64,000 nucleotides of DNA from Tardiphaga robiniae (GTDB taxonomy: Bacteria; Pseudomonadota; Alphaproteobacteria; Rhizobiales; Xanthobacteraceae): the NCBI RefSeq assembly GCF_001618955.1, contig NZ_LVYV01000003.1:62001-126000 (forward strand), written 5' to 3'. Positions 37,425 to 47,344 of the stretch are shown piece after piece; the first letter of the stretch is position 1; every line of letters begins with the position of its first letter. Below the pieces are notes generated by a model that was not told the origin of the DNA, did no database searches, and saw only the letters and a list, made by a program, of their open reading frames with translations. A program made the position numbers and the translations under genes.

Positions 37425-37961
37425 ATGGTCGGATATCGGCGCAATTTTGTGCCCGGTGGCACGTACTTCTTTACGGTCACACTCGCCGACCGGCGATCCA
37501 CTATTCTCGTAGATCACATCGGCGTGCTTCGCTCCGCATTCCGTGCGACTCGGCATGCACGGCCTTTCGCGATCGACGCCGTGGTGATCCTGCCCGATCA
37601 TCTGCACGCGATCCTGACGTTGCCGGCTGGTGACACCGATTTCCCTGGCCGCTGGCGACGGATCAAGGGGCATTTCAGCAGCGGCCTGATCGATTCCGGA
37701 ATTCCAATGTCGCGCCGATCGAATGGTGATCTCGCGCTTTGGCAACGGCGCTTCTGGGAGCACACCATCCGCGACGAAAGCGATTTCGAGCGTCACGTCG
37801 ACTACGTTCACTTCAATCCGGTCAGGCATAGTCTCGTGCCGAACGTGCGCGAGTGGCCGCATTCGTCGTTTCATCGCTATGTTCGCGAGGGGGTGTTACC
37901 GGAAGATTGGGCGGGCATCGCGAATGGTAACAGTGGGCATTTTGGAGAACGTGCTGATTGA
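37425..37961 (+). CDS. REP-associated tyrosine transposase (RAYT)
   Basis: The 178-residue protein belongs to the Y1 (IS200-like) transposase family. 'FVPGGTYFFTVTLADRRSTI' is the N-terminal strand motif, 'VVILPDHLHAILTLPAGD' carries the HxH (here HLH) metal-binding pair, and 'DFERHVDYVHFNPVRHSLVP' holds the catalytic Tyr in the family's YxxxNPV context. It is bracketed by two REPINs, the typical arrangement in which a domesticated single-copy transposase mobilises or maintains REP sequences. The start ATG at 37425 gives MVGYRRNFVPGG, as in relatives. It looks intact. Confidence 0.92.
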   Translation: MVGYRRNFVPGGTYFFTVTLADRRSTILVDHIGVLRSAFRATRHARPFAIDAVVILPDHLHAILTLPAGDTDFPGRWRRIKGHFSSGLIDSGIPMSRRSNGDLALWQRRFWEHTIRDESDFERHVDYVHFNPVRHSLVPNVREWPHSSFHRYVREGVLPEDWAGIANGNSGHFGERAD

Positions 37962-37978
37962 GCCGATGAGCTCTTCCT

Positions 37979-38047
37979 GTAGCCCGGATGAGCGAAGCGA
38001 TATGCGGGACAACGAGCCCCGGATATCGCTTCGCTCATCCGGGCTAC
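37979..38047. repeat. REPIN: inverted pair of REP palindromes (right of RAYT)
   Basis: Second copy of the inverted REP pair, starting GTAGCCCGGATGAGCGAAGC and closing with its complement (ending in CGGGCTAC). The right arm ends one base before the stop codon of the convergent MFS gene at 38049, so it may double as a transcription stop for that gene or the RAYT. Confidence 0.88.
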
Positions 38048-38048
38048 A

Positions 38049-39233
38049 TCAGCGCAGGCCCCCCGCGTCCGCCGGCTTGGTTGGCTTCAGCAGCTTCGCC
38101 GCCGCGAAGCCCAGCCCGAACACGATCGCGGCGCTGACCAGCAGCGTCGGCATCTTGCCGGCATGGGCGAGGCCAAAGCCATAGGCGATCGGTCCGACCG
38201 ACTGGCCCATGAAAAAGCAGAACGCATGCAGCGACATCGCGCTGGCGCGGGCTTCCTGTGAGAGCTCGGTCGAGAAGATCTGCAACGAGCCGTGCAGCAT
38301 GTAGAACCCCCAGCCCATCAGCAGCAGGCTCAGTGCCTGGATCTGCCAGTTGGGGCTGAAGGCGGTCGCGGCAAGCTGGATTGCAATCACGATGCCGCCA
38401 TAGATCATCATGCCGTTGATGCCGAGCCGCGCCAGCATGCGCGACACAGTGGCTGTGTAGAACAGGCCGCCCACGGCAAAGCAGGCGATCACAAGGCCCG
38501 CGATCGACAGGCTGGTGACGCCGCGATCGAACAGGAATGACGAGATATAGGGAAACAGGCCGAGGATGCAGCAGCCCTCGATGAACACCGCGCTATAGAC
38601 GATCAGCGTGTTCGGGTTACGGAAAATGACTTTGTAGCCCTGGGCAAGCTTGCCGAAGTCAGCCTTCACGGTCGGCTTGATGATCGCGGCGCCCTTGAAG
38701 CCATACGCCACCGCGACCGATGCGACGATCGCAAGGCCGCCGAGGATGACCAGCACGCCGCGCCAGCCGAAGAAATCGCCGATGATGCCAGATGCGGTCG
38801 ATCCCAGCAGGTTGCCGGTCATGGCGCCAGCCATCACGCGGCTCAGCGCGACCTGGCGCAGCTTCGGCCCGACCAGATCGCTGGTCAGCGAGAGCGTCAC
38901 CGGAAACACCCCGCCTGCCCCGATACCGGCCAGCACGCGGGTCGCCAGCAGCAGCGGATAGGAGGTGGTGAGCGCGCCGAGAATGCTGGCAAGGCCGAGC
39001 AGCACCAGGCAGACGATCATCAGCCGCGCCTTGCCGAACATGTCGGCTGCGGCGCCGAGCACCGGTTGTACGATGGCGAAAGTGAAGGCGAGCGCGGATG
39101 ACAGACCTGCGGCGACGGCGACCGTCACGAGCAGATCGTCGGCCACATGCGGCAGCACCGGATCAAGCGCACGCTGCGATAGCGCGGCAGCAAACGAGGC
39201 CAGCGCAATGATTTTGATGACCGGCGGCAGCAT
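38049..39233 (-). CDS. MFS transporter
   Basis: A 394-residue, 12-helix major facilitator protein of drug-proton antiporter type: 'VLGAAADMFGKARLMIVCLV' is the loop 2-3 motif, 'ATRVLAGIGAGGVFPVTLSL' the TM4-5 segment. The N-terminal 20 residues are hydrophobic and precede 'ALDPVLPHVADDL'. Substrate unknown. It follows kdsA with a 31-bp gap on the same strand and ends against the right REPIN. Confidence 0.85.
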   Translation of the reverse strand: MLPPVIKIIALASFAAALSQRALDPVLPHVADDLLVTVAVAAGLSSALAFTFAIVQPVLGAAADMFGKARLMIVCLVLLGLASILGALTTSYPLLLATRVLAGIGAGGVFPVTLSLTSDLVGPKLRQVALSRVMAGAMTGNLLGSTASGIIGDFFGWRGVLVILGGLAIVASVAVAYGFKGAAIIKPTVKADFGKLAQGYKVIFRNPNTLIVYSAVFIEGCCILGLFPYISSFLFDRGVTSLSIAGLVIACFAVGGLFYTATVSRMLARLGINGMMIYGGIVIAIQLAATAFSPNWQIQALSLLLMGWGFYMLHGSLQIFSTELSQEARASAMSLHAFCFFMGQSVGPIAYGFGLAHAGKMPTLLVSAAIVFGLGFAAAKLLKPTKPADAGGLR

Positions 39234-39264
39234 CAGCGCGCCGCCGCGGGCCGATGTGACATGG

Positions 39265-40119
39265 TCACGCCTTCGCCGTCGCTTTGGCCAGCGCGTCGAA
39301 CGCCATCAGGTTCTTCACCAGCGCCTCGAAGTCGCGCAGCGGCACCATGTTCGGGCCGTCGGACGGCGCATTGTCCGGATCGGGATGGGTCTCGATGAAC
39401 ACACCGGCGACGCCGACGGCCACGGCCGCACGCGCCAGCACCGGCACGAATTCGCGCTCGCCGCCCGACGACGTGCCCTTGCCGCCCGGCTGCTGCACCG
39501 AATGGGTGGCGTCGAAGATGACCGGCGCGCCGGTGGTGCGCGCCAAGATCGGCAGCGCGCGCATATCGGAGACCAGCGTGTTGTAACCGAAGGACGCACC
39601 GCGCTCGGTGACCAGCACCTTGTCATTGCCCGACGATGTCAGCTTGCTGACCACATTGGCCATATCCCAGGGCGCCAGGAATTGCCCCTTCTTCACATTG
39701 ACCACCTTGCCGGTCGCTGCTGCGGCCAGCAGCAAATCGGTCTGCCGGCACAGGAAGGCCGGGATCTGCAGCACGTCCACCGCCTCGGCTGCACGGGCGC
39801 ATTGATCGTTCTCATGCACGTCCGTGAGAACAGGCAGGCCGAGCGTCTCGCGGATCTCGGAAAAGATGGGCAGCGCGTCATCGAGGCCGATGCCGCGCGC
39901 GGCGGAGGCGCTGGTCCGGTTGGCCTTATCGAACGAGGTCTTGAAGACGAGGCCGATCTTGAGCCGGGTCGCGATCTCCTTCAGCGCCTGCGCCACTTCG
40001 AGCGCATGCGCCCGGCTTTCGAGCTGGCATGGCCCGGCGATCACCGAGATCGGCAAGCTGTTGCCGAAGCGGACATTGCCAAGTGCGACGACGGGCGCGG
40101 CTGTGGACGATGCGGTCAA
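39265..40119 (-). CDS. kdsA: 3-deoxy-8-phosphooctulonate synthase
   Basis: KdsA condenses arabinose 5-phosphate and phosphoenolpyruvate to KDO 8-phosphate for lipopolysaccharide. Motifs: 'SVIAGPCQLESRAHALEVAQ', 'VFKTSFDKANRTSASAARGI', 'PVLTDVHENDQCARAAEAVD', 'IFDATHSVQQPGGKGTSSGG' and 'VFIETHPDPDNAPSDGPNM'. I place the start at a TTG (40119) because AAGGAG lies six bases upstream and the resulting 284 residues equal the E. coli length; an ATG at 40146 would add nine residues and has no visible ribosome site. Normally near pyrG and eno in this group, as here. Confidence 0.93.
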   Translation of the reverse strand: MTASSTAAPVVALGNVRFGNSLPISVIAGPCQLESRAHALEVAQALKEIATRLKIGLVFKTSFDKANRTSASAARGIGLDDALPIFSEIRETLGLPVLTDVHENDQCARAAEAVDVLQIPAFLCRQTDLLLAAAATGKVVNVKKGQFLAPWDMANVVSKLTSSGNDKVLVTERGASFGYNTLVSDMRALPILARTTGAPVIFDATHSVQQPGGKGTSSGGEREFVPVLARAAVAVGVAGVFIETHPDPDNAPSDGPNMVPLRDFEALVKNLMAFDALAKATAKA

Positions 40120-40206
40120 AACGGTCTCCTTTTCGCGCGAGACCATGACCGCAGGACCGGGCGGGATGCAAGCCGGATCAGGCCCATCCCGCCGGTCGGA
40201 ATATCA

Positions 40207-40234
40207 GGGTTGCGGCGGAAGCCGCCTCCAACCC
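40207..40234. other. Perfect-armed stem-loop between NIPSNAP gene and kdsA
   Basis: GGGTTG-C-GGCGG-AAG-CCGCC-TC-CAACCC forms a two-part hairpin of 11 pairs around a small bulge. It lies about 50 bp after the NIPSNAP gene on the minus strand. No T-run follows, so intrinsic termination is uncertain. Confidence 0.4.
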
Positions 40235-40286
40235 GACCAAAGCGGCTTCAGCACCGGGCGGACCAGCCTGCCCCCCGGGACCAGGC

Positions 40287-40613
40287 TTACTTCAGCGCCG
40301 AGAAGACCGTCGGCGCCAGCAGCTGGCTAACGATATTGCCGACGATCTGGCCATCCTCTTCGGACTTGGCACGCGCCGACATCCACTCGGGGTCGCTCAT
40401 GAAGGCGGTCCACACCTTCTCGCGCTCGGCGAGCGATTCCCATTTGAGGATGTAAGTGAGCTCCTGATTGGATTCGCCGATCATCGTCGTAAAGAAACCG
40501 GACTGCCGGATGCCGTGCTTCTCCCACAGCTTCAATGTGACAGATTCAAATCGCTTGATCAGCGCTGGCAAACGTCCCGGCAAACAGCGATAGACGCGTA
40601 ATTCATAGATCAT
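40287..40613 (-). CDS. NIPSNAP-family protein
   Basis: A 108-residue ferredoxin-like (dimeric alpha/beta barrel) protein: 'MIYELRVYRCLPGRLPALIK' opens the NIPSNAP fold and 'GESNQELTYILKWESLAERE' continues it. Bacterial NIPSNAP proteins are uncharacterised for the most part. Length is typical. It is divergent from the PAAR-like gene (131-bp gap) and upstream of kdsA on the same strand; no functional link to kdsA is implied. Confidence 0.85.
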   Translation of the reverse strand: MIYELRVYRCLPGRLPALIKRFESVTLKLWEKHGIRQSGFFTTMIGESNQELTYILKWESLAEREKVWTAFMSDPEWMSARAKSEEDGQIVGNIVSQLLAPTVFSALK

Positions 40614-40744
40614 CGGCTTTGGTTCCTTCCCTTTTTGTCGGCCTTATCGGGCTCTAACGCATGGCTCGTTGCGGCATCATCCCTTGCCTGCGCACCGTCA
40701 GGCTTACATCATGACGCCTGTGACGCAACCGACTTGGATCCACG

Positions 40745-41059
40745 ATGCAAAAGCCCCTTCTGTCGTTAGTCGCCCTGATGACACTGACCGTGTCTGCCAC
40801 CGCTCAACAGCCCGGCAAGATCACGTCGGGCGCCACCGGCGTGATGGTCGATGGCAAACCGGCGGCGCGCGTCGGCGACACCACCACCGATGGCAAGATC
40901 ATCGAAGGCGCGAAAGGCGTCTACATCAACGGCAAGCCTGCAGCCGTCGTCGGCGGCAGCACTGAATGTGGCGGCAAGACAATCTCCGGCAGCACTGGCG
41001 TGTTCATCAACGGCAAGCCGATGGCCCGTGCCGGCGACAGCACGTCGGGCTGCAAGTAA
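40745..41059 (+). CDS. Secreted PAAR-like repeat protein
   Basis: A 104-residue protein with a signal peptide (MQKPLLSLVALMTLTVSATA, cleavage near residue 20) and three tandem repeats of about 26 residues, each with a 'GV-x-(I/V)-(D/N)-GKPAAR-x-GD-x-T' core: 'GVMVDGKPAARVGDTTTDGK', 'GVYINGKPAAVVGGSTECGG' and 'GVFINGKPMARAGDSTSGCK'. This is the PAAR motif that builds the conical tip of type VI spikes and some toxin carriers. Cys residues in repeats two and three could form a disulfide or bind metal. No vgrG, hcp or other T6SS gene is nearby, and a Sec signal is unusual for T6SS PAAR tips. It lies 12 bp upstream of the CHAT protease gene. Confidence 0.82.
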   Translation: MQKPLLSLVALMTLTVSATAQQPGKITSGATGVMVDGKPAARVGDTTTDGKIIEGAKGVYINGKPAAVVGGSTECGGKTISGSTGVFINGKPMARAGDSTSGCK

Positions 41060-41071
41060 GACCGGCCGGAC

Positions 41072-43774
41072 GTGTCCTTGTCATCCCGGGCGCAATGGAC
41101 CGCCGGCGTTGCCGGCCGGCTTGCTATCGCCATCACCGGTGGCCTCATCCTATTTCCGGCTTTTATCCCCGACGCCCAAGCGCAAAACAGCCGCGCATCC
41201 AGCGAGCGTGAACTCACAGCGAAGATCCAGGATGCGTTCAACGCGCTCCGCGCAGGCAACGACGGCAGTGGCCGCGACCGGCTGAAAAATGCACTGCGCG
41301 AGGTCACGCAGAGCAACTATCACAGCCTCACGATCACGGCCTATCTCAATGCCGCCAGTTCGTTCGAGCGGCGACGCGACAATGCGACCGCGTCGGAGTT
41401 TTTTGCCGAAGCAGCCAAGACCCGTGCCGCGCGCGACGGCGGCCGCGATGCGGTTACATTCTGGTTCGAATATGCGCGCTTCCTCGAACGCAGCAATCAA
41501 TACGATCTCGGCATCCCCGTCGCGACCGAAGCGCGCAAACGTATGCGTGCGGCCTATGGGCCGAATTCGGCGCAGGACATCGCTGGCGGCGATATCCTCG
41601 CAACGCTCTTGACCAATAATGGCGCCGTCGCTTCCGGTCTCAATTTGTCGGAGGAAATCTATCTCAACGCGCGAAAGGCGCTCGGCGACCGTGAACCGCT
41701 CTTCTGGCGCACCGAGAACAACTATGCCGAAGCGTTGCGCATGGTCGGGCATCCCGATGTCGCCGCGGGGATCGACGAGCCGTTGCTGCGCAAGCGCATC
41801 GCGCATTATGGCTATGGCAGCATCCAGGCGCTGGTGAGCGCGAGCAATCTAGCCCTCAACCATCTGGCCATGGGCAACGAGGGCGAGACGCTGCGCGCAC
41901 TCGAACTACAGAAGCGCTGCGCCACCGAACTCGCCGATCCCTCCTCTGAACATGTCCAGCAGGCCAATGTCTGGATCGCCTATACAAAAGCCTATTTCCA
42001 TCCCGATCAGCAAATGAGCCGCACCGATCTGGAGGCGATGGCCAAAATCAAAGACTGGAACGGCGCACCGGATCTCCTGCGCATCAAGGCAGCACAACTC
42101 ACCGCCGATCAGTATGAGACACGTGGCGAGACCGACCGCGCGCTGGTGCTGCGGATCGATGCTTATCATCGCTCGCAGACGACCATTGCGCGTCAGCACC
42201 CGATCACGTTCGACGCCCTGCTCGGTGTCGCCATGACCCAGATGAAGCGCGGCGATAAGGACACGCTGGCCACTTTCAAGGATGTCGAGCAGCAGGCGTT
42301 CCGCTGGATGCTGCGTGAGGTCGGCACCGCCGGCAATCGCTATGTCGCAGAGACCATGCGCAAACTGGCCGACGACATCCTGTATGAATTCGGCCGCTAC
42401 GCGCTGGTCGAACCAGCCGCGGCCATTGCCTATGCGGATGCGGTGTCGCGCTGGAAGACGATGGAAGACGGCGAACGCACACTGTTGCGCCAGACGGCCG
42501 ACCGGCTGCCTGATGACGCCACCAAGGCACTGGCGCAGAACGTATTGCGGCTATCCGGCCAGCAGCAGGAATTGCTGTCGTCGGGCAAGATCGACGACGA
42601 CGCACGCGACGTCCTCAAGCAGTTGCAGGACGCGCGGCAGGCGCTTGCGGCGAAGATGGGTGACAAGGCGCCGGCTGATCTCAAGCTCCCTTCAATAGAC
42701 AGCAAGCTCGAACCCAGCGACGCGCTGGTCGACTTCTTCGTCAGCGGCCGCCGCAACCGCGTTAATCCGATCGCGCAAAAACCGGAGATGCGGCTGCAGG
42801 CCGTGATCCGCCGCCACGATACCGCGCCAGCACTGGTCGATCTCGGCCCGCTCGACAGCTTCCTCGCAGTCGATGCGACGGCGCCGGATCACGCAAAGCT
42901 CTTCCGCCGCCTCCATGACACGCTACTCGGACCGCTGAAGCCGCAGCTCGCCGACGTGAAACGACTGTTTCTTGTCCCCGATGCCGAACTCTACAGCCTG
43001 CCCTTCGCGATGTTGCAGGACGCTACGGGACGCTATCTCGACGAGATCTACGACACCCGGATCATGACGCGCGCCGACGCGCTGTTCTTTGCGAACAACG
43101 ACAACAGGCTTGCATCGGGCGACAAGGCGCTGTTGGTCGGCGGGCTCGACTATGCCGGCGCCGCCAATGAGCTACCCTCGACGAAGACCGAAGTCGATAC
43201 GGTCAGCGCCGATCTGAAGAAGCGCAACCTTGTCGTTACCATCCTCTCGGGCAGCGACAGCGGCGAAGCGACGATCCGCGCCGACGCCAAAGGCGCGTCC
43301 CTGCTCCATTTGGCCACCCACGGCTTCTACAAGACCGCCTCCAACCGCACCGACGCGCTCTGGCGCAGCGGCCTCGTTGCCTCGCGCCCCAATCTCAGCC
43401 GCCCGCCGCAGCGCGACGACAATGACGGCGTACTTTATGCGCACGAGCTGATGAACTGGGATTTGTCGTCGGCCAACCTTGTCGTGCTGTCCGCCTGCCA
43501 AACGGCGCTCGGCGATCCCAGCCGGATTGGCAGCGTACGCGGCTTGCCCACCGCTCTTGCCATCGCCGGCGCCCGGCGTTCGCTGCTGACATTGTGGGAG
43601 GTCGCGGACGAAGGCACCGCCAACTTCATGGCGCGGTTCTATCAGGTGCTGGCCGACGAGAAACTCGATTACGCCAGCGCGCTCCGGAAGGTCCGCATCG
43701 AAGCGATCCAGGGCAAGATCACAGCCGCCAAAGACCCGTCGGTCTGGGCGGCGTTCGTGTTTTTCGAGAGCTAA
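41072..43774 (+). CDS. Secreted TPR-CHAT protease
   Basis: A 900-residue protein with a signal peptide (ending DAQA, about residue 37), a long helical TPR-like region (about 45-500) and a C-terminal CHAT domain (about 600-900). The caspase-like dyad is intact: His750 in 'LLHLATHGFYKT' and Cys809 in 'LVVLSACQTALGD'. 'LFLVPDAELYSLPFAMLQDA' and 'GSVRGLPTALAIAGARRSLL' are typical CHAT segments. CHAT proteins are caspase-fold peptidases, some activated by protein partners (known for Craspase and separase relatives). It starts at a GTG 12 bp after the PAAR-like gene, so the two are almost surely cotranscribed; a functional pair is inferred. Confidence 0.88.
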   Translation: MSLSSRAQWTAGVAGRLAIAITGGLILFPAFIPDAQAQNSRASSERELTAKIQDAFNALRAGNDGSGRDRLKNALREVTQSNYHSLTITAYLNAASSFERRRDNATASEFFAEAAKTRAARDGGRDAVTFWFEYARFLERSNQYDLGIPVATEARKRMRAAYGPNSAQDIAGGDILATLLTNNGAVASGLNLSEEIYLNARKALGDREPLFWRTENNYAEALRMVGHPDVAAGIDEPLLRKRIAHYGYGSIQALVSASNLALNHLAMGNEGETLRALELQKRCATELADPSSEHVQQANVWIAYTKAYFHPDQQMSRTDLEAMAKIKDWNGAPDLLRIKAAQLTADQYETRGETDRALVLRIDAYHRSQTTIARQHPITFDALLGVAMTQMKRGDKDTLATFKDVEQQAFRWMLREVGTAGNRYVAETMRKLADDILYEFGRYALVEPAAAIAYADAVSRWKTMEDGERTLLRQTADRLPDDATKALAQNVLRLSGQQQELLSSGKIDDDARDVLKQLQDARQALAAKMGDKAPADLKLPSIDSKLEPSDALVDFFVSGRRNRVNPIAQKPEMRLQAVIRRHDTAPALVDLGPLDSFLAVDATAPDHAKLFRRLHDTLLGPLKPQLADVKRLFLVPDAELYSLPFAMLQDATGRYLDEIYDTRIMTRADALFFANNDNRLASGDKALLVGGLDYAGAANELPSTKTEVDTVSADLKKRNLVVTILSGSDSGEATIRADAKGASLLHLATHGFYKTASNRTDALWRSGLVASRPNLSRPPQRDDNDGVLYAHELMNWDLSSANLVVLSACQTALGDPSRIGSVRGLPTALAIAGARRSLLTLWEVADEGTANFMARFYQVLADEKLDYASALRKVRIEAIQGKITAAKDPSVWAAFVFFES

Positions 43775-43882
43775 GCGACACGATCCTGTGGACCGCATGG
43801 GCATAGCGCCATGCGGGAACCGGTGCGAGACTGCTTTCCGCCTGCGGGAAACAGCAAGGCTCCCGCATTGAAGCTGCTACGA

Positions 43883-44932
43883 TCAGCGTTTCGACCTGAA
43901 GCCGGTCAGGAAGGAATCGAGGCAGTCCTGGATCGCATCGATGCCGTATCCGCCCTCCTGAACGATGAGCGTCGCCAGACCCAGCGATTGCATCTTGCTG
44001 CCGACGCTCCCGAAGTCCTTTGCGTCAAGCTTTAGGATGCCGATCGGATCATCGCGATGGGCATCGAAGCCGAGCGCCACGACAAGCGCATCGGCGCCAA
44101 ATGCGCGAACGCGTTCGATCGCCGTGTCGAGTGCGGCAATCATCTCATCGCCGCCAGCGCCTGGAGTAAGCGGCAGGTTGAGATTGAAGCCCTCTCCAGC
44201 ACCATACCCGGTCTCGTTCGCATAACCGGTGTAGTACGGCCCGAAATCGGTCGGGTCACCGTGCACCGAGATCGTCAGCACATCCGGACGCGTATAGAAG
44301 ATCTGTTGCGTGCCATCGCCATGGTGAACATCCACATCGATGATCGCAACCTTGCTAAAACGGCCGCGCAAACGCTGCGCCGCAATCGCGCTGTTGTTCA
44401 GATAGCAGAAGCCGGTGCCACGATCGGCGCGGGCATGATGGCCGGACGGCCTGCACAGCGCATAGGCTGCACGGTCGCCAGCGAGGATAGCGTCGGCACC
44501 CGCCGTCGCCGTTTCCGAAGCGCGCAGAATTGAAAGCCAGCTATCAGGCCCCATCGGGACCGAAAGATCGCCAAGATACCAGCCGACCTGACCGATGAAG
44601 CCTTTGGCCGGGCAATCCGGTCGCGTGGCATCTTCCGGGCGACCGCTCCAGTAAGGGAAATATTGCGGCCACACTTCCGGTCCGTGGTCAGGCAATTGCG
44701 CCCAGTTCTCCCAGGCGGTTTCCAGAAAGCGAACGAAAGCCGCTGTATGAACCGTGAGCGCAGGCCCTGTGCCGTAAGCAGCAGGTTCTTCAGGGGTGAT
44801 CCCGTGACGTGCCAACGCGCCGATCAGTCGCTCTGTGCGAAGCGGCGTGTCCTTCACGGGCACGAAGCGGCCGTAACGCATGAATTGCTGCGGCGAATGG
44901 AGCGCCTGCTCCGGGTGATAGAAAGCACGCAT
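43883..44932 (-). CDS. Histone-deacetylase-fold protein, acetylpolyamine amidohydrolase-like
   Basis: The 349-residue protein belongs to the zinc-dependent arginase/deacetylase family. 'CRPSGHHARADRGTGFCYLN' is the HH catalytic pair region, 'AIIDVDVHHGDGTQQIFYTR' supplies zinc-binding Asp and His, and 'ALVVALGFDAHRDDP' the third zinc ligand. N-terminal 'MRAFYHPEQALHSPQQFMRY' is typical of acetylpolyamine amidohydrolases, which deacetylate N-acetyl polyamines; histone-like substrates are unlikely in bacteria. All catalytic residues appear intact. Monocistronic between the CHAT gene (convergent) and pyrG. Confidence 0.88.
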   Translation of the reverse strand: MRAFYHPEQALHSPQQFMRYGRFVPVKDTPLRTERLIGALARHGITPEEPAAYGTGPALTVHTAAFVRFLETAWENWAQLPDHGPEVWPQYFPYWSGRPEDATRPDCPAKGFIGQVGWYLGDLSVPMGPDSWLSILRASETATAGADAILAGDRAAYALCRPSGHHARADRGTGFCYLNNSAIAAQRLRGRFSKVAIIDVDVHHGDGTQQIFYTRPDVLTISVHGDPTDFGPYYTGYANETGYGAGEGFNLNLPLTPGAGGDEMIAALDTAIERVRAFGADALVVALGFDAHRDDPIGILKLDAKDFGSVGSKMQSLGLATLIVQEGGYGIDAIQDCLDSFLTGFRSKR

Positions 44933-45014
44933 GGATCATCCTTCCGTAACCAGGCCTCTGGGGTAGCTCGCATGATTGGCTTGCCAACCGCGCCACGCAA
45001 CCTTGGCCGGCGGA

Positions 45015-46658
<1,644 letters not shown>

Positions 46659-46812
46659 TTAAGGCTCCGAAACCGATTCGCCAAAACGAATCGCAGCCGT
46701 CAGCCGAGAATCGGTGAGGCTGTGGGTGACTTGAAAAACGAAATGATTGCAGCCCCTTGATGGGATCTGCTGATGCAGGACGGTAGTCCCCATCCTGCAT
46801 GGCGCCTCTGCT

Positions 46813-47193
46813 TTATTGCGAGCGTGGCGGTGCCGGGGCTGCAGGAGCCTGCTGTTCGTCGGATTTCTTCAGCGTATCCAGGAGGCCGCCCGAGGTTGGC
46901 GGAGCCAGCGGCGAGCCCGGCTGCGAGACCGGCGCAGTGTTGCCCGGCAGGATCGAAGTCGGCTTGCGCTCATAGGTCGCCAGCCAGGACAGGAACAGGC
47001 TGGTCAGGAAGAAGCCCACCGCAAGGACGCCAGTGGTGCGGGTCAGAAGGTTCGCCGTGCCGCGGCTGGACATGAAGCCGCCACCGCCGCCGCCACCGAC
47101 GCCCAGGCCGCCGCCTTCGGATTTCTGCAGCAGCACCGTCCCGATCAGGGCCGCGACGATCATGAGGTGGATAACGATAATGACGCTTTGCAT
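46813..47193 (-). CDS. secG: Preprotein translocase subunit SecG
   Basis: SecG is the small membrane partner of SecYE. The 126-residue protein has two membrane helices (2-22 'QSVIIVIHLMIVAALIGTVL' and about 53-73) separated by the conserved glycine-rich 'SEGGGLGVGGG' loop, then a Pro/Ala-rich tail. I place the start at the ATG at 47193, preceded by GGAAGGA four bases upstream; an ATG 18 bases earlier lacks one. It lies between tpiA and pyrG on the same strand. Confidence 0.93.
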   Translation of the reverse strand: MQSVIIVIHLMIVAALIGTVLLQKSEGGGLGVGGGGGGGFMSSRGTANLLTRTTGVLAVGFFLTSLFLSWLATYERKPTSILPGNTAPVSQPGSPLAPPTSGGLLDTLKKSDEQQAPAAPAPPRSQ

Positions 47194-47344
47194 CGTGTCC
47201 TTCCATCGCAAGCACGCAGCGCCGATCGCCGGCTGCAGTCATGTCTTGCGGGGTTTGAATCCAGCGGTGTCTACACGATCGACCGGGGGATTGTCACCCC
47301 CGCGCCGACTGGTCTCGACCGCAAATTGCAGCATTCCGTGGGAG

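Noticed and set aside
47284..47302. Hairpin CGGGGG / CCCCCG between tpiA and secG as a terminator
   Set aside because: No T-run on either strand and the three genes are usually cotranscribed.
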